A stretch of DNA of 64,000 bases from Proteus alimentorum (GCF_002607735.1 NZ_NBVR01000026.1:216800-280799), one strand, 5' to 3'. Positions 37,339-48,316 are shown, counted from the stretch's first letter. Numbers and translations: made by a program. The notes: generated from the sequence alone by a model not told the origin.

Positions 37339-37800
37339 TTATTCCCAACGCTCGGCTGAATCATAATCACTTTGGCGCGCATCAACCCATCTGTTTTTAT
37401 TTTCAGACAGTCCTTCTTTTTTCCAAAACGGTGCACGTGTTTTTAAAAAATCCATAATAAATTCAGCGGATTCAAACGCACTATTGCGATGAGAACTGGT
37501 GACACCAACAAACACTATCTCTTCACCAATTTGCAAAGTTCCAACGCGGTGAATAACACTTACACGCTGTAAAGGCCAACGCGAACGCGCTTCACTCACG
37601 ATATCATTAAGCGCTTTTTCGGTCATTCCAGGATAATGCTCAAGGGTGAGTGTACTCACTTCATCGCCGAGATTATGATTACGAACTTTACCCGTAAATG
37701 TAACAACAGCCCCATCGCTGTCGCACTCTGAAAGCCATTGGTATTCATCACCAACGCTAAAATTTTGGGTTTGTACTGAAATACGAGTTGATGTGCTCAT
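37339..37800 (-). CDS. moaE: Molybdopterin synthase catalytic subunit MoaE
   Basis: 153-aa large subunit that converts cyclic pyranopterin monophosphate to molybdopterin with MoaD. VVTFTGKVRNHN near residue 35, VIHRVGTLQIGE near residue 81 and the C-terminal FWKKE (catalytic Lys near residue 127) are conserved. The start is ATG 37800 behind a perfect AGGAGG; the longer frame runs inside moaD. It begins one base after the moaD stop. Confidence 0.95.
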   Translation of the reverse strand: MSTSTRISVQTQNFSVGDEYQWLSECDSDGAVVTFTGKVRNHNLGDEVSTLTLEHYPGMTEKALNDIVSEARSRWPLQRVSVIHRVGTLQIGEEIVFVGVTSSHRNSAFESAEFIMDFLKTRAPFWKKEGLSENKNRWVDARQSDYDSAERWE

Positions 37801-37801
37801 C

Positions 37802-38047
37802 TTATCCTCCTGTAACAGGTGGGAAAAAGGCGATTTCATCACCATCATTAATAACGTGAGAACCTTGAACAAAGGATTGGTTTACCGCAGAGAGTAACTT
37901 GCCATCTTCTAATGCGAGTGACCAACGTTCACCTTTAGTGATTAATACTTTACGTAAATCGTCTACTGTGTGGTATTCACAATCTAATTCAAGAGAATCA
38001 ACCCCCACTAATTCACGAACTTGAGCAAAGAAGAGAACTTTAATCAT
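37802..38047 (-). CDS. moaD: Molybdopterin synthase sulfur carrier MoaD
   Basis: 81-aa ubiquitin-like protein ending in the required Gly-Gly (FFPPVTGG). MoeB at the left end of the window would adenylate this terminus. It overlaps moaC by 4 bases (ATGA), so translation is coupled. Confidence 0.96.
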   Translation of the reverse strand: MIKVLFFAQVRELVGVDSLELDCEYHTVDDLRKVLITKGERWSLALEDGKLLSAVNQSFVQGSHVINDGDEIAFFPPVTGG

Positions 38048-38523
38048 GCTTCCACCTTAAAGTGACCTGATTTACCACCTGTTTTTTCTAATAAACGTAC
38101 AGGCCCTATCACCATATCTTTTTGAACGGCTTTACACATATCATAAATCGTCAACGCTGCTACCGATGCCGCCGTTAATGCTTCCATCTCAACCCCTGTT
38201 TTACCCGTTAAACGGCAAACAGATTCAATGCGCACACGGTTAGATCCTGTGAGTGCTTCTAAACGCACTTCAACTTTAGTTAATAACAGCGGATGACATA
38301 ATGGGATCAATTCCCATGTTCTTTTTGCTGCTTGAATACCTGCAATTCTTGCGGTCGCAAATACATCACCTTTATGATGTTTACCTTCGGTGATCATGCT
38401 TAATGTTTCTGCTGACATTTCAACAAAAGCTTCAGCACGCGCTTCTCGCACTGTTTCAGCTTTAGCGCTAACATCCACCATGTGGGCTTCACCGGCAGCA
38501 TTAATATGAGTTAGTTGAGACAT
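38044..38523 (-). CDS. moaC: Cyclic pyranopterin monophosphate synthase MoaC
   Basis: 159-aa enzyme completing the rearrangement begun by Moa[14 protein letters not shown] near residue 72 with the active-site His pair, [23 protein letters not shown] near residues 108-130, and the KTGGKSG end are family hallmarks. ATG 38523 is chosen (GGAG 6 bases upstream) over TTG 38529. There is no moaB between moaA and moaC, unlike in E. coli; MogA elsewhere could replace it. Confidence 0.95.
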   Translation of the reverse strand: MSQLTHINAAGEAHMVDVSAKAETVREARAEAFVEMSAETLSMITEGKHHKGDVFATARIAGIQAAKRTWELIPLCHPLLLTKVEVRLEALTGSNRVRIESVCRLTGKTGVEMEALTAASVAALTIYDMCKAVQKDMVIGPVRLLEKTGGKSGHFKVEA

Positions 38524-38562
38524 GCACAACTCCTGAAATTAACGAAATAACAGAGCGAAAAA

Positions 38563-39543
38563 CTATCCACCAATAACAGATAAATTCGGTGTAATACCAC
38601 TATCGCCTTGATGAAGGAAATGGGTTTCTCGTTTATGAAGAAGACCACCCTGAATACGCTGTTGTAATGCTTCTTGTTGACTATCATCAGCAAGTAAGTC
38701 GCGCAAAGGAATACCATTTTCACCAAATAGGCAAAGATGAAGATTACCAATAGCTGAAACACGTAAGCGGTTACAAGTGACACAAAAGTCTTTTTCATAA
38801 GGCATGATAAGACCAATTTCACCTTGATAATCAGGATGGGTAAATACTTGAGCAGGCCCGTCACTACGAGCGCGAGGAATGTGTAACCAACCTTCATTAA
38901 GTAAGCGTTGGCGAATAACATCACCAGACAAATGAAAGCGGTTGAAAATATCACTACCGTCACCGGTTTCCATTAATTCAATAAAGCGCAGCTGAATGGG
39001 TCTGTCTTTGATCCAATTAAGAAAATCAGGGAGGTTTTTATCATTCACATTGCGCATTAGCACAACGTTAACTTTTACTTTTTCGAAACCCGCAGTAAAT
39101 GCCGCATCAATACCTTCCATGACTTGGCTAAATTTATCTTGTCCAGTAATAGCATGGAATTGTCGAGGATCGAGGCTATCAACACTGACATTTATTGCAC
39201 TTAAACCCGCAGCACGCCATTGTGCAACATCTCTGGATAAACGATATCCATTGGTTGTTACTGCGATTTTTTTGATAGACGCGTTGTCTTTAATGGTTGC
39301 GATAATATCAGTAAAATCTCGACGCATTGTAGGCTCTCCCCCCGTTAGGCGGATTTTTTCTGTCCCTAACGCGGCAAAAGATTGTGTTAGCCTGCTGATT
39401 TCATCTAACGAAAGAAATGATTTATGACCGTTAGGCTTATAACCATTAGGCAGGCAATAAGTACAACGGAAATTACACACGTCTGTAATTGAAAGACGTA
39501 AATAGAAAAATTTGCGGGAAAACGCATCAACGAGTTGTTGCAT
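38563..39543 (-). CDS. moaA: GTP 3',8-cyclase MoaA (radical SAM)
   Basis: 326-aa radical SAM enzyme starting molybdenum cofactor synthesis from GTP. The first cluster motif is CNFRCTYC near residue 24; the second is [20 protein letters not shown] near residues 255-274. The C-terminal Gly-Gly needed for activity is present (SVIGG). [11 protein letters not shown] near residue 70 is the GGE motif. The leader carries a Moco-motif-like RNA and, further up, a ModE box. Confidence 0.96.
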   Translation of the reverse strand: MQQLVDAFSRKFFYLRLSITDVCNFRCTYCLPNGYKPNGHKSFLSLDEISRLTQSFAALGTEKIRLTGGEPTMRRDFTDIIATIKDNASIKKIAVTTNGYRLSRDVAQWRAAGLSAINVSVDSLDPRQFHAITGQDKFSQVMEGIDAAFTAGFEKVKVNVVLMRNVNDKNLPDFLNWIKDRPIQLRFIELMETGDGSDIFNRFHLSGDVIRQRLLNEGWLHIPRARSDGPAQVFTHPDYQGEIGLIMPYEKDFCVTCNRLRVSAIGNLHLCLFGENGIPLRDLLADDSQQEALQQRIQGGLLHKRETHFLHQGDSGITPNLSVIGG

Positions 39544-39555
39544 AGTAACACCTTT

Positions 39556-39645
39556 CCAAATCGGGAGATGCTGGCATTTCTACCTTGCACCCTGGTGACT
39601 TGTTTCGTCACGGCCAGAACATCATATCTTGTAAACACATGACTT
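39556..39645 (-). ncRNA. Probable molybdenum cofactor riboswitch (MOCO motif) in the moaA leader
   Basis: The untranslated leader immediately before moaA is highly structured. On the minus strand CTGG-CC-GTGAC, a 7-base loop and GTCAC-CAGG form a bulged hairpin, followed by GGTGCAAGG and GCCAGCATCTCCC just before the ribosome site. The E. coli moa operon has a Moco-responsive RNA element in the same place (Rfam MOCO_RNA_motif), which I take this to be. Exact ends are approximate. Confidence 0.72.
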
Positions 39646-39754
39646 AGACGTTAAGGCTAGGAGTTAATCTTTACCTGTTTTTCACAGGTTTCTAATACCT
39701 ATATATTTATTCTGAATTCTACCTGCTAATTTTTCAAAAAGCGAATAATGTTTT

Positions 39755-39778
39755 CGCTATATAATTTATAATACAACG
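39755..39778. promoter_or_regulatory. ModE box upstream of moaA
   Basis: CGCTATAT-N8-ATACAACG, a near-perfect dyad with the same 24-base geometry as the site before modA in this window (CGCTGTAT-N8-ATACAGCG). ModE activates moa in E. coli. The site lies about 210 bases before the moaA start, above the riboswitch. Confidence 0.7.
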
Positions 39779-39954
39779 ACTTACGACACTTTAGTCACTC
39801 CAATAACATAAGTAAAAACACTTTTATTGATTAAATATTAAGCTAAAAAAAGTGAAATTAAACTAGGAATGTGATGAAATCACGTCGTGATCATAGGCTT
39901 AAAATTTAATTGTGATAAATTAGCGGCAAATTTTTAAAGATGAGTAGAACAAAT

Positions 39955-40893
39955 ATGCGAAATCGCACGCTAAGTGATTTAGATCGTGTTGTTGCCCTTG
40001 GTGGTGGTCATGGCCTTGGACGTGTGCTTTCAGCACTCTCCTACTTAGGCTCTCGTCTTACTGGTATTGTTACAACAACAGACAATGGCGGTTCTACTGG
40101 CCGTATTCGCCAAGAAGAAGGAGGCATTGCGTGGGGAGATATGCGCAATTGTATTAATCAGTTAATTACTGAGCCTTCCGTTGCTTCTGCGATGTTTGAA
40201 TACCGTTTTTCGGGTACTGGCGAACTGGCAGGACATAATTTAGGTAATCTAATGCTTAAAGCACTTGATAACTTAAGTGTTCGACCTTTAGAAGCCATTA
40301 ATCTTATCCGTGGATTATTAAGAGTAAATGCTCACCTTATTCCTATGTCTGAACAAGCCGTTGACCTTATGGCGATAGACGACCAAGGAAATGAGATTTA
40401 TGGTGAAGTCAATGTTGATATTTTACCTAAGATCCCCCAAAAGCTTGATCTCTACCCGAAAGTACCGACTACACGAGAAGCCATTGAAGCGATTGAACAA
40501 GCCGATTTGATCTTAATTGGTCCCGGTAGTTTTTTTACCAGTTTGATGCCTTTATTATTACTGCCAGAACTTGCACAAGCATTGCGCCGTAGCAGTGCAA
40601 CAACGATTTATATCGGTAATTTAGGCAAAGAACTAAGCCCTGCGGCTGCCAGTATGACGATGTCTGATAAAATCGCCATGATGGAGAATTATATTGGTTT
40701 ACAAACCATAGATGCCGTGATCATTAGCCCTGAAACACAATATGAATCGATGAAAGGTCGATTAATTGTACAGGCTCAATTGGAAGCCAAAGATATTCCT
40801 TATCGTCACGATCGTCATCTATTAGGCAAAGCTATTGAGTTAACGTTGCAGCAATTAGGGCAACGTAATGCATCATCTCAAGCCGTTAAATAG
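39955..40893 (+). CDS. ybhK: YvcK/YbhK-family protein (gluconeogenesis factor)
   Basis: 312-aa CofD-like Rossmann protein. The N-terminus [20 protein letters not shown] is almost identical to E. coli YbhK, so I choose ATG 39955 instead of ATG 39940. [14 protein letters not shown] near residue 44, [12 protein letters not shown] near residue 98 and [13 protein letters not shown] near residue 188 are conserved. B. subtilis YvcK binds UDP-sugars and is needed on gluconeogenic carbon; the enterobacterial role is less clear. It is divergent from moaA and ends in a bidirectional terminator. Confidence 0.92.
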   Translation: MRNRTLSDLDRVVALGGGHGLGRVLSALSYLGSRLTGIVTTTDNGGSTGRIRQEEGGIAWGDMRNCINQLITEPSVASAMFEYRFSGTGELAGHNLGNLMLKALDNLSVRPLEAINLIRGLLRVNAHLIPMSEQAVDLMAIDDQGNEIYGEVNVDILPKIPQKLDLYPKVPTTREAIEAIEQADLILIGPGSFFTSLMPLLLLPELAQALRRSSATTIYIGNLGKELSPAAASMTMSDKIAMMENYIGLQTIDAVIISPETQYESMKGRLIVQAQLEAKDIPYRHDRHLLGKAIELTLQQLGQRNASSQAVK

Positions 40894-40916
40894 TATTTAA
40901 TTACCTGCTTTCATAA

Positions 40917-40957
40917 AAAAACCGCATCTGTATAAATAACAAGTGCGGTTTTTTGTC
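40917..40957. terminator. Bidirectional terminator after ybhK
   Basis: AAAAAACCGCA (ending about 40926) pairs with TGCGGTTTTTT (from about 40945). It serves ybhK and the convergent DUF1266 gene. Confidence 0.85.
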
Positions 40958-40996
40958 GATAAAAACACAATATCACTATTGGTTTTCAACGCGTTA

Positions 40997-41947
40997 TTAG
41001 CTATTAAGTTGCTTTAAGGTAATACGTTGGCTAATCGTTTCTTCAATTTCATCAAGTGTCATTGGTACATCATTTTTCATCAGGCCAAGACCCGCCACAG
41101 TACGAGAAAATGATATTAAATCTAATGGCGGTAACTCCATGATCCAATTATCTTCTGTTGCCAGCGTATCTTCTGCATTCAGAATATTTTGTATAACATC
41201 TGTAAAAGCTTGATGAGAAGATACCCAATCTTGATCGCCACTTGCCCAAAACCAACGAGTAGCAATAAAGTTTCTCCACATATCTTCCCAACCATCATAA
41301 ATCCGACGCAACATTGATGCACTCATTAATGACCATGTTTGGGCTTCTTGTTGAGTAATATAACCTTGCTGGCAACCTTCTAAACAGAGTTTGTTAAAAC
41401 GGCAGAGATCCCAAATAAGGTATTTCACATTTTGGATATTCATGCGATTTGTGCTCATCATATCGATTTGCCATAAACGCTCATTTTTATCGTGTTCAGT
41501 TAACTCAGAAAGTAAAATATCATTTTTTAATGACTGAACATCATCTTCTTTACCATCCAAAATTTGGTCACGTAGCTGATAAAAATCATTAGTGTGACCT
41601 TGAGTAATCAACCAAAATAGTTGATAGACTAAATCCCAACGGTCGTTAATTCCCCAACCTGCTGATAACCCACCATCATCTTTACCTTGATCATATTCAT
41701 TATATGCCCACTCATTCATTGCGGCATAAGGCGCTGCAACATATAACCCCCATTCATTGGGTAACAACTGACCTGACGTATTTTCTGCTTCAGATAAAAT
41801 GGGCTCCTGCCCTGCTGTTGATGGTTTTTGCAACTCACTATCTTGTACAGTAAATTTTCGTAACCATTTAAAAAGCAAAATAAGAAGAATAACACCAAGA
41901 ATTACCCCAGCAGAGCTGGGAAACCCTGCATAAACATAACCACTCAT
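40997..41947 (-). CDS. DUF1266-domain protein with N-terminal membrane anchor
   Basis: 316 aa. One hydrophobic segment (PSSAGVILGVILLILLF) near residues 10-26, then a polar linker, then a DUF1266-type domain from about residue 95. The domain contains AGWGINDRWDLVYQLFWL and, later, WDLCRFNKLCLEGCQQGYIT and ASMLRRIYDGWEDMW. E. coli relatives are YbeU and YbeR. Function is unknown. It is a single gene; the domain would lie in the cytoplasm or periplasm depending on orientation, which I cannot settle. Confidence 0.8.
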   Translation of the reverse strand: MSGYVYAGFPSSAGVILGVILLILLFKWLRKFTVQDSELQKPSTAGQEPILSEAENTSGQLLPNEWGLYVAAPYAAMNEWAYNEYDQGKDDGGLSAGWGINDRWDLVYQLFWLITQGHTNDFYQLRDQILDGKEDDVQSLKNDILLSELTEHDKNERLWQIDMMSTNRMNIQNVKYLIWDLCRFNKLCLEGCQQGYITQQEAQTWSLMSASMLRRIYDGWEDMWRNFIATRWFWASGDQDWVSSHQAFTDVIQNILNAEDTLATEDNWIMELPPLDLISFSRTVAGLGLMKNDVPMTLDEIEETISQRITLKQLNS

Positions 41948-42065
41948 TCACTGTCCTTAATGTCTTTTTTATCTTTGTAAATAATTGACGCTTTGTTTGT
42001 TGTGGTATTTAAACAGTTGAACGCCATTAAGGGAATATCAAACAAGGCAAAAAATGGAAGATAGA

Positions 42066-42107
42066 AGGTAAAAAGGGATAATCTCTGTAAAAATACGGAT
42101 ATCCCTT
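42066..42107 (-). terminator. uvrB terminator
   Basis: On the minus strand AAGGGATA pairs with TATCCCTT, followed by TTT, 28 bases past the uvrB stop. The loop is about 26 bases. Confidence 0.6.
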
Positions 42108-42134
42108 GACAGTTTGTGAATTTAATTTCTCTAA

Positions 42135-44144
42135 TTAAGAGTTAGCAATAAATTGAGCACGTAATGCTTGCAACTTATCACGAGTGCTCGCCGCTTTCTC
42201 AAATTCAAGATCTTTTGCGTATTGATACATTTCGGCTTCTAAACGCTGGATCTCTTTTTCCAATTCAGCCGTTGATAACAACGGATAATTTTCATGAATA
42301 TCTGTTGCTTTGTGTCCTTTCTTATTACGTCCTTGAGAAGGCTGACCAATCTTAAGGATATCGCCTACTTTCTTATTTAACCCTTTAGGCACAATGCCAT
42401 GTTCAAAGTTAAATTGTTGCTGTTTCTCACGACGGCGTTCGGTTTCGCTTATTGCTCTCGCCATTGAATCGGTAATTTTATCGCCATATAAAATCGCTTT
42501 ACCTTCAAGATTACGAGCTGCACGACCAATTGTCTGGATCAATGAACGCTCTGAACGTAAGAAGCCCTCTTTATCAGCATCTAAAATCGCCACCAAAGAG
42601 ACCTCTGGCATATCCAAACCTTCTCGAAGTAAGTTGATACCCACTAATACATCAAACTCACCTAGGCGCAAATCACGAATAATTTCGACACGTTCAACAG
42701 TATCAATATCAGAGTGTAAATAGCGAACCCGTTCACCATGTTCTTCAAGATATTCGGTTAAGTCTTCAGCCATTCGTTTTGTCAGTGTTGTAACCAATAC
42801 ACGTTCATTTTTTGCTGCACGAATACGAATTTCAGAGAGTAAATCATCAACTTGTGTGGCAACAGGTCGCACTTCAACGATCGGATCAAGTAAGCCGGTT
42901 GGTCTTACAACTTGCTCAACAATTTCATCACCCGATTTTTCAAGTTCATATTTACCCGGTGTTGCTGAAACATAAATTGTTTGTGGTGCTAACGCCTCAA
43001 ACTCTTCAAAACGTAATGGCCGGTTATCAAGCGCAGAAGGTAAACGGAAACCATATTCAACTAAGGTTTCTTTACGGGAACGGTCGCCTTTATACATGCC
43101 ACCAATTTGAGGAATAGTCACGTGTGACTCATCTATCACTAATAAACCGTTAGCGGGAAGGTAATCAAATAGGGTTGGTGGTGGTTCACCGGGACCTCTA
43201 CCTGATAAATAACGTGAATAGTTTTCGATACCGGAGCAATATCCCAACTCATTCATCATTTCGAGATCAAATTGAGTACGCTGTGTCACTCGTTGCTCTT
43301 CAACAAGTTTATCGTTAGCTAGAAGTACTTTGCGTCTATCTGCGAGTTCTTTTTTGATTTCTTCCATCGCTTCAAGAATACGTTCACGTGGAGTGACATA
43401 GTGCGTTTTAGGATAAACAGTAAAACGAGGCACATTGTAGTGAATTTGCCCCGTTAAAGGATCAAACAGTGAAAGGCGTTCGACTTCTTCATCAAATAGC
43501 TCAACACGTAATGCATAATCATCAGATTCAGCAGGAAAGATATCAATCACTTCACCACGTACACGAAATGTGCCCCGCTGGAAGGCTTGATCATTGCGAG
43601 TATATTGTAAATCAGCAAGGCGACGTAAAATGGCACGTTGGTCGATTATCATGCCATTAGTCAGATGAAGCATCATTTTTAAATAGCTATCAGGATCACC
43701 TAAACCGTAGATAGCAGAAACCGATGACACGACAATAACGTCTTTACGTTCTAGCAAAGCTTTAGTAGCAGATAGACGCATTTGTTCGATATGTTCGTTA
43801 ACAGAAGCATCTTTTTCAATAAAGGTATCAGAGCTTGGAACATACGCTTCTGGCTGATAATAATCATAATAAGAAACAAAGTATTCCACTGCATTTTCAG
43901 GGAAGAACTCTTTCATTTCACTATAAAGCTGTGCTGCCAATGTTTTATTTGGCGCCAACACCATAGTCGGACGATTTAGATTGGCAATCACATTGGCAAT
44001 CGTAAAGGTTTTACCAGAGCCTGTTACCCCTAAAAGCGTTTGATGAGCAAGACCATCATCTAATCCTTCACAGAGTGAGGCAATAGCGGCAGGTTGATCA
44101 CCACCCGGTTTAAATTCAGAATGCAGTTTAAAATCTTTGCTCAT
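42135..44144 (-). CDS. uvrB: UvrABC excinuclease subunit B
   Basis: 669-aa damage-verifying helicase-like subunit of nucleotide excision repair. Walker A is [16 protein letters not shown] near residue 39, and the beta-hairpin [20 protein letters not shown] lies near residues 93-112. Helicase motifs [14 protein letters not shown] and [14 protein letters not shown] follow. The C-terminal UvrC-binding domain ([25 protein letters not shown], near residue 630) is intact. Upstream it has an SOS box and several DnaA boxes, as reported for E. coli uvrB. Confidence 0.97.
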   Translation of the reverse strand: MSKDFKLHSEFKPGGDQPAAIASLCEGLDDGLAHQTLLGVTGSGKTFTIANVIANLNRPTMVLAPNKTLAAQLYSEMKEFFPENAVEYFVSYYDYYQPEAYVPSSDTFIEKDASVNEHIEQMRLSATKALLERKDVIVVSSVSAIYGLGDPDSYLKMMLHLTNGMIIDQRAILRRLADLQYTRNDQAFQRGTFRVRGEVIDIFPAESDDYALRVELFDEEVERLSLFDPLTGQIHYNVPRFTVYPKTHYVTPRERILEAMEEIKKELADRRKVLLANDKLVEEQRVTQRTQFDLEMMNELGYCSGIENYSRYLSGRGPGEPPPTLFDYLPANGLLVIDESHVTIPQIGGMYKGDRSRKETLVEYGFRLPSALDNRPLRFEEFEALAPQTIYVSATPGKYELEKSGDEIVEQVVRPTGLLDPIVEVRPVATQVDDLLSEIRIRAAKNERVLVTTLTKRMAEDLTEYLEEHGERVRYLHSDIDTVERVEIIRDLRLGEFDVLVGINLLREGLDMPEVSLVAILDADKEGFLRSERSLIQTIGRAARNLEGKAILYGDKITDSMARAISETERRREKQQQFNFEHGIVPKGLNKKVGDILKIGQPSQGRNKKGHKATDIHENYPLLSTAELEKEIQRLEAEMYQYAKDLEFEKAASTRDKLQALRAQFIANS

Positions 44145-44175
44145 ATTTTCTTCTCCTCGCTGACACTCCTTATGA

Positions 44176-44195
44176 TACTGGATAAAAATCCAGCT
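44176..44195. promoter_or_regulatory. LexA (SOS) box of uvrB
   Basis: TACTGGATAAAAATCCAGCT contains CTG-N10-CAG with an inner GGAT/ATCC dyad, 32 bases before the uvrB start. uvrB is a known LexA target in E. coli. Confidence 0.8.
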
Positions 44196-44238
44196 TCAAT
44201 CTCTATCTCATAAAATTTGTCTGAATAATTAGCATAAG

Positions 44239-44474
44239 TTATCCCCAGTTTTGGAACTGGGATTTTTTCAAAAAGCAACCCCCCTTTTTGTGAATTATTC
44301 AAAGAGACACTCCAACACCATTCGCTCTATTGATTTTATTTAATTAATTGATATATAAGAATTAAAAATAAAAGTTGAGAATAACACCAATCTTTAGCAA
44401 TGCCTTGTATTCTCTCTATTCAGAGTATTTTTATAATGGTAATACACAAGGTTATCCACAGGAATAGTGGATAA
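44239..44474. promoter_or_regulatory. Cluster of DnaA boxes upstream of uvrB
   Basis: TTATCCACA (44452-44460) is a perfect DnaA box. AGTGGATAA (44466-44474) is a one-mismatch box on the other strand; the two form a GTTATCCAC/GTGGATAAC dyad. TTATCCCCA (44239-44247) is a third, weaker match. DnaA binding upstream of E. coli uvrB has been described, so the arrangement appears conserved. The rest of the 470-base uvrB-bioD gap holds only the SOS box and the hairpin listed separately. Confidence 0.65.
44243..44269 (+). terminator. Plus-strand intrinsic terminator in the uvrB upstream region
   Basis: CCCAGTT, loop TTGG, AACTGGG, then ATTTTTT, on the strand opposite to uvrB and bio. No annotated plus-strand gene precedes it. 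Confidence 0.6.
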
Positions 44475-44614
44475 CTACACAAAGTTGTTATCTCTCGGTA
44501 GGTTACGTCTTTTTTTCCACCTTAAAATATCCCTAAAAATTGACAAAATTTATTTTTTTTATTTTTTTATTGGTATGAAAAATAGACTTTTATAATTTAC
44601 TTAATAATGGTCTA

Positions 44615-45298
44615 TCAACTGGGTTTTAAACAGGAAAGATCGAGGTAAGAAGTAAAATTATGCTCTTTTACTTGGTTTAAATAGGGTATTTTGCCTAAAA
44701 GTGGTGCTTTAATATGCTGTTTTAATGTTGCCAGATATTCTTTCTGATATCGCCCCGCAGGTTCAACTTCATTTGCAACCCAACCTGCCAATGTTAAACC
44801 AGACTGAATAATTGCTTGTTGCGTTAATAACGCATGATTAATGCAACCCAATTTAACACCCACAGTCAAAATAACGGGTAGCTTTTCATTGATAGCCCAA
44901 TCAGAGAAAAATTGGTTTTCTGACAGTGGCGTAAACCAACCACCAGCGCCTTCGACTAACACCCAATCGGCTTGCTGTTTTAAGTAAGACAAGCCTTCTG
45001 ACATCACATCAAAATCAATAGGCTGATTCATTTCTTGGCTGACAATATGTGGCGATGTTGGCGTTTCAAAACAATAAGGGTTAACGCGGTGATAATCTAA
45101 CTTTACCGTACTAAATTTTTGCAGTGTCAGTGCATCTGAATTACGTAAACCTTCATTTAGCCACTCACTTCCTGATGCAACAGGCTTATAGCCCGCAGTT
45201 TGATACCCTTGATGCGCTGCACATTGTAATAGAGCACTACTTACTACAGTTTTACCCACTTCTGTATCTGTGCCTGTTAAAAACCATGTTTTAGCCAT
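44615..45298 (-). CDS. bioD: Dethiobiotin synthetase BioD
   Basis: 227-aa ATP-dependent carboxylase closing the ureido ring of dethiobiotin. The P-loop GTDTEVGKTVVSSALLQ at residue 8, YKPVASGSEW near residue 38 and WVLVEGAGGWFTPLS near residue 111 are conserved. It overlaps the end of bioC by 8 bases and ends the bioBFCD operon. No terminator is evident after it. Confidence 0.96.
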   Translation of the reverse strand: MAKTWFLTGTDTEVGKTVVSSALLQCAAHQGYQTAGYKPVASGSEWLNEGLRNSDALTLQKFSTVKLDYHRVNPYCFETPTSPHIVSQEMNQPIDFDVMSEGLSYLKQQADWVLVEGAGGWFTPLSENQFFSDWAINEKLPVILTVGVKLGCINHALLTQQAIIQSGLTLAGWVANEVEPAGRYQKEYLATLKQHIKAPLLGKIPYLNQVKEHNFTSYLDLSCLKPS

Positions 45299-46055
45299 GT
45301 GATATTTTTCCTATAACAATTTGATAAGTGAGTAAGTATTTACCTGACTTTGTTTTCCACACTTTTTCTAACGCTCGAAATTTCTGCCTTGTCATTAACC
45401 CTTTTTGTCGATCACCTTGCACAAAATTAGCACCAACGCCCTTCAAAGAAGCAAAGAGCGCATGTAATGAATCATATTGTTCTGTGACAGTTTCAGTAGA
45501 AAATTGGCAATGAAAGCCACAACACGCTTTTTCTATATCGTGAAGTGATAAAAAAGGATTTACATGGGGATGTCGATCAAGCGATTGCCAAGCATCTCTG
45601 ACTTCTTGTAATGTCAAGGTAGTCAGTGTTGAGAAATAAAGTGCGCCTTTTACATTGACGGTATTCATTAATGTTTTAATAGCGCCAGATAAATCATCAC
45701 ACCATTGCATCGCTAAATTACTAAATACAATATCCACACTTTGTGGTGCAATCGCACAATGTTCGATATCACTTTGTAAATAACTATCAGCCCGCTGTTG
45801 CTGCTTTGCCACCTGTAACATGGAATGTGATAGATCAAGCGCAATGACAAATTTGCCTTGTTGCTTCCATTTTTGGCTGAAATATCCGGTTCCACATCCT
45901 GCATCTAACACAATATTGCCACTGTCATGACGTGCTAAATCCATTAATTTATTGCCGCTATAACGCTGAATATTGGCGTGGTGATCATAATGAACAGCTG
46001 CTTTACCAAATGTTTGAGCTATACGTTGTTTATCTGTTTTGACTGAAGAAAGCAT
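45291..46055 (-). CDS. bioC: Malonyl-ACP O-methyltransferase BioC
   Basis: 254-aa SAM-dependent methyltransferase that disguises malonyl-ACP so that the fatty acid machinery can build pimeloyl-ACP methyl ester. The SAM-binding loop is [14 protein letters not shown] near residue 49, with [15 protein letters not shown] near residue 109. It overlaps bioF by 26 bases. The cognate esterase BioH is not in the window. Confidence 0.95.
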   Translation of the reverse strand: MLSSVKTDKQRIAQTFGKAAVHYDHHANIQRYSGNKLMDLARHDSGNIVLDAGCGTGYFSQKWKQQGKFVIALDLSHSMLQVAKQQQRADSYLQSDIEHCAIAPQSVDIVFSNLAMQWCDDLSGAIKTLMNTVNVKGALYFSTLTTLTLQEVRDAWQSLDRHPHVNPFLSLHDIEKACCGFHCQFSTETVTEQYDSLHALFASLKGVGANFVQGDRQKGLMTRQKFRALEKVWKTKSGKYLLTYQIVIGKISHG

Positions 46056-47193
46056 GAAGCGTCTCGATTAACAGCTTAATATCTGAAAGGTGATGGCGAG
46101 TCGTTAACGTTATTCGTAAACGCGCACTTTGAGGAGGTACTGTCGGTGGAAAGATTGCCTTTACCCAAAGCCCTTTAGATTGCAGATAATCTGAAAGTGT
46201 TTGGCACAAGTGTTCATCGCCAATAATTAATGGCTGAATAGCCGTTTGCGAAGGCAATAATTTAATAGGAAGCGAAGTAACACCTTGGCGAAAAATATCA
46301 ATGAGTTGTTGAAGATAGTCCCGCTCATTATCTGCTTGCTTAATGACATTTAGCGCAGAATTTAAAGCGATAGCTTGTGCTGGCGGCATTGAGGTACTGT
46401 AAATAAGATGGCGAGCATATTGTTCAAAAAACGCTGCCGTTGGCTTGTTACAAAGCACAGCCGCCCCACTGACACCAAAAGCTTTACCAAAAGTGACAAC
46501 CAATATTTCAGGTTTAATACCCGCGTCATCACAACTGCCTCGGCCTTCTTTACCTAAAACACCAATGCCATGCGCATCATCAACCATTAACCATGCATGA
46601 TGTTTTTGGCTTATTGTTGCTATTTCGCTTAATGGTGCTTTATCCCCGTCCATGCTAAATACCCCTTCTGTTACCACAAGAGTTTTATTAGCCGACGTTT
46701 TATTCAGTCGTTGAGATAAAGAGTCTGGCGAATTATGCAAAAATCGCCACAATGTAGCGGGTGATAATACTGCGGCTTCCATGAGTGAAGCATGGCAAAG
46801 TTTATCAGCAATAATGGCATCGTCTTTTTCAAGTAATGCCGTAATCACACCTTGATTAGCACTATAACCGGATGAAAATAACAATGCGTTATCGTAACCT
46901 AACCAATCTGCAAGATGTTGTTCTAATTGCGCATGAGCTTGTGTAAATCCGGTGATATGCCCTGATCCACCGCTACCTACACCATATTCATCAGCACCTT
47001 GTTGCCATGCGTTAATGACGCCTGCATGTTGGCTAATACCTAAATAATCATTGCCTGAAAAATTAAGGTACTTTTCGCCTGATATTGTGATCAAAAAACG
47101 TCCATTCGCTTGTTTTATCACTTTGCGTTTTCGCCATAATGGCGTATTTCTACGCGCATTAAGTTGTTCATCTAAATAGGTTTTCCAGCTCAT
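46030..47193 (-). CDS. bioF: 8-amino-7-oxononanoate synthase BioF
   Basis: 387-aa PLP enzyme condensing pimeloyl-ACP and alanine. [12 protein letters not shown] near residue 43, [13 protein letters not shown] near residue 70 and the PLP-Lys region [13 protein letters not shown] near residue 233 are conserved. [11 protein letters not shown] near residue 203 supplies the cofactor Asp/His. Its start coincides with the last base of the bioB stop, so translation is coupled. Confidence 0.96.
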   Translation of the reverse strand: MSWKTYLDEQLNARRNTPLWRKRKVIKQANGRFLITISGEKYLNFSGNDYLGISQHAGVINAWQQGADEYGVGSGGSGHITGFTQAHAQLEQHLADWLGYDNALLFSSGYSANQGVITALLEKDDAIIADKLCHASLMEAAVLSPATLWRFLHNSPDSLSQRLNKTSANKTLVVTEGVFSMDGDKAPLSEIATISQKHHAWLMVDDAHGIGVLGKEGRGSCDDAGIKPEILVVTFGKAFGVSGAAVLCNKPTAAFFEQYARHLIYSTSMPPAQAIALNSALNVIKQADNERDYLQQLIDIFRQGVTSLPIKLLPSQTAIQPLIIGDEHLCQTLSDYLQSKGLWVKAIFPPTVPPQSARLRITLTTRHHLSDIKLLIETLHAFFSQNR

Positions 47194-48230
47194 TACAGTG
47201 CCGCGTTATAAAATTGTTCAGTGTCTTTATTGGCAACAGCTTGTATCAAGGCTTCTTCTTGCTGATTGTCACCCATAGATACTGCTAATCGTTCAGGGTT
47301 TAAACCTAACTTACGGAATAACTGGTGATCTTTATCTTCAGTCGGATTGGTTGTCGTTAATAATTTGCAGCCATAGAAAATAGAGTTAGCCCCAGCCATA
47401 AAGCAGAATGCTTGTGTTTGTTCACTCATTTGTTCACGCCCAGCAGAAAGACGCACATAAGAGCGTGGCATCATGATACGAGCAACAGCGATAGTACGAA
47501 TAAAATCAAAAGGATCGACATCTTCATTATCTGCAAGTGGTGTCCCTTTTATTTTAGCAAGCATATTAATCGGCACACTTTCAGGAGGCTGTGGCAAATT
47601 CGCTAATTGCACTAACATTGCAGCGCGATCTTTCACTTCTTCTCCTAACCCTAAAATTCCGCCAGAACACACTTTAATACCCGCATTGCGCACTTTATCA
47701 AGCGTATCTAAGCGATCTTGATAGGTACGTGTTGTCACGATACTGCCGTAAAATTCAGGTGAGGTATCAAGGTTGTGGTTATAAAAATCCAGCCCAGCAT
47801 CGGCTAATCGATTTGCTTGTGAATCATCTAATTTGCCGAGTGTCATGCAGGTTTCCATACCAAGCGCTTTCACTTCTTTTACCATTTGCTCAAGGTAAGG
47901 CATATCGCGCTCATGTGGATTTTTCCACGCTGCTCCCATACAAAAACGGGTTGAACCTGCCGCTTTTGCTTTTTTTGCAGATTCAATCACTTGCTGCACT
48001 TCCATTAAGCGCTCTTTTTCTAATCCCGTTTTATACCGTGCGCTTTGGGCACAATATTTACAATCTTCAGGACACGCCCCGGTTTTAATCGAAAGCAAAG
48101 TACTCACTTGGATTTGTGAAGGGTCAAAATGTTGACGATGAACTTGTTGTGCTTGAAAAACCAAATCTAAAAATGGCATATCAAACAGTGCTCTGGCTTC
48201 TTTTAGTGTCCAACGTTTTAGTGCGCTCAC
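47193..48230 (-). CDS. bioB: Biotin synthase BioB
   Basis: 345-aa radical SAM enzyme inserting sulfur into dethiobiotin. The SAM cluster motif is [12 protein letters not shown] near residue 52. SGGILGLGE near residue 189 and [11 protein letters not shown] near residue 255 are conserved, the latter holding the Arg ligand of the auxiliary cluster. It uses a GTG start at 48230 with GGAG upstream. First gene of bioBFCD, divergent from bioA across the BirA operator. Confidence 0.97.
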   Translation of the reverse strand: MSALKRWTLKEARALFDMPFLDLVFQAQQVHRQHFDPSQIQVSTLLSIKTGACPEDCKYCAQSARYKTGLEKERLMEVQQVIESAKKAKAAGSTRFCMGAAWKNPHERDMPYLEQMVKEVKALGMETCMTLGKLDDSQANRLADAGLDFYNHNLDTSPEFYGSIVTTRTYQDRLDTLDKVRNAGIKVCSGGILGLGEEVKDRAAMLVQLANLPQPPESVPINMLAKIKGTPLADNEDVDPFDFIRTIAVARIMMPRSYVRLSAGREQMSEQTQAFCFMAGANSIFYGCKLLTTTNPTEDKDHQLFRKLGLNPERLAVSMGDNQQEEALIQAVANKDTEQFYNAAL

Positions 48231-48280
48231 AATACAATCTCCTGTTTAAAAGTGATTGCCAGTTTAAATAATAGGGTTAT

Positions 48281-48316
48281 CATGTCAACTAAAATTGATC
48301 ACCATTGGTTTACATG
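48281..48316. promoter_or_regulatory. BirA operator between bioB and bioA
   Basis: CATGTCAACT-N16-GGTTTACATG: the two 10-base arms are inverted with two mismatches and match the enterobacterial bio operator (TTGTAAACC / GGTTTACAA). It would let BirA-biotinyl-AMP repress both directions. Confidence 0.85.
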
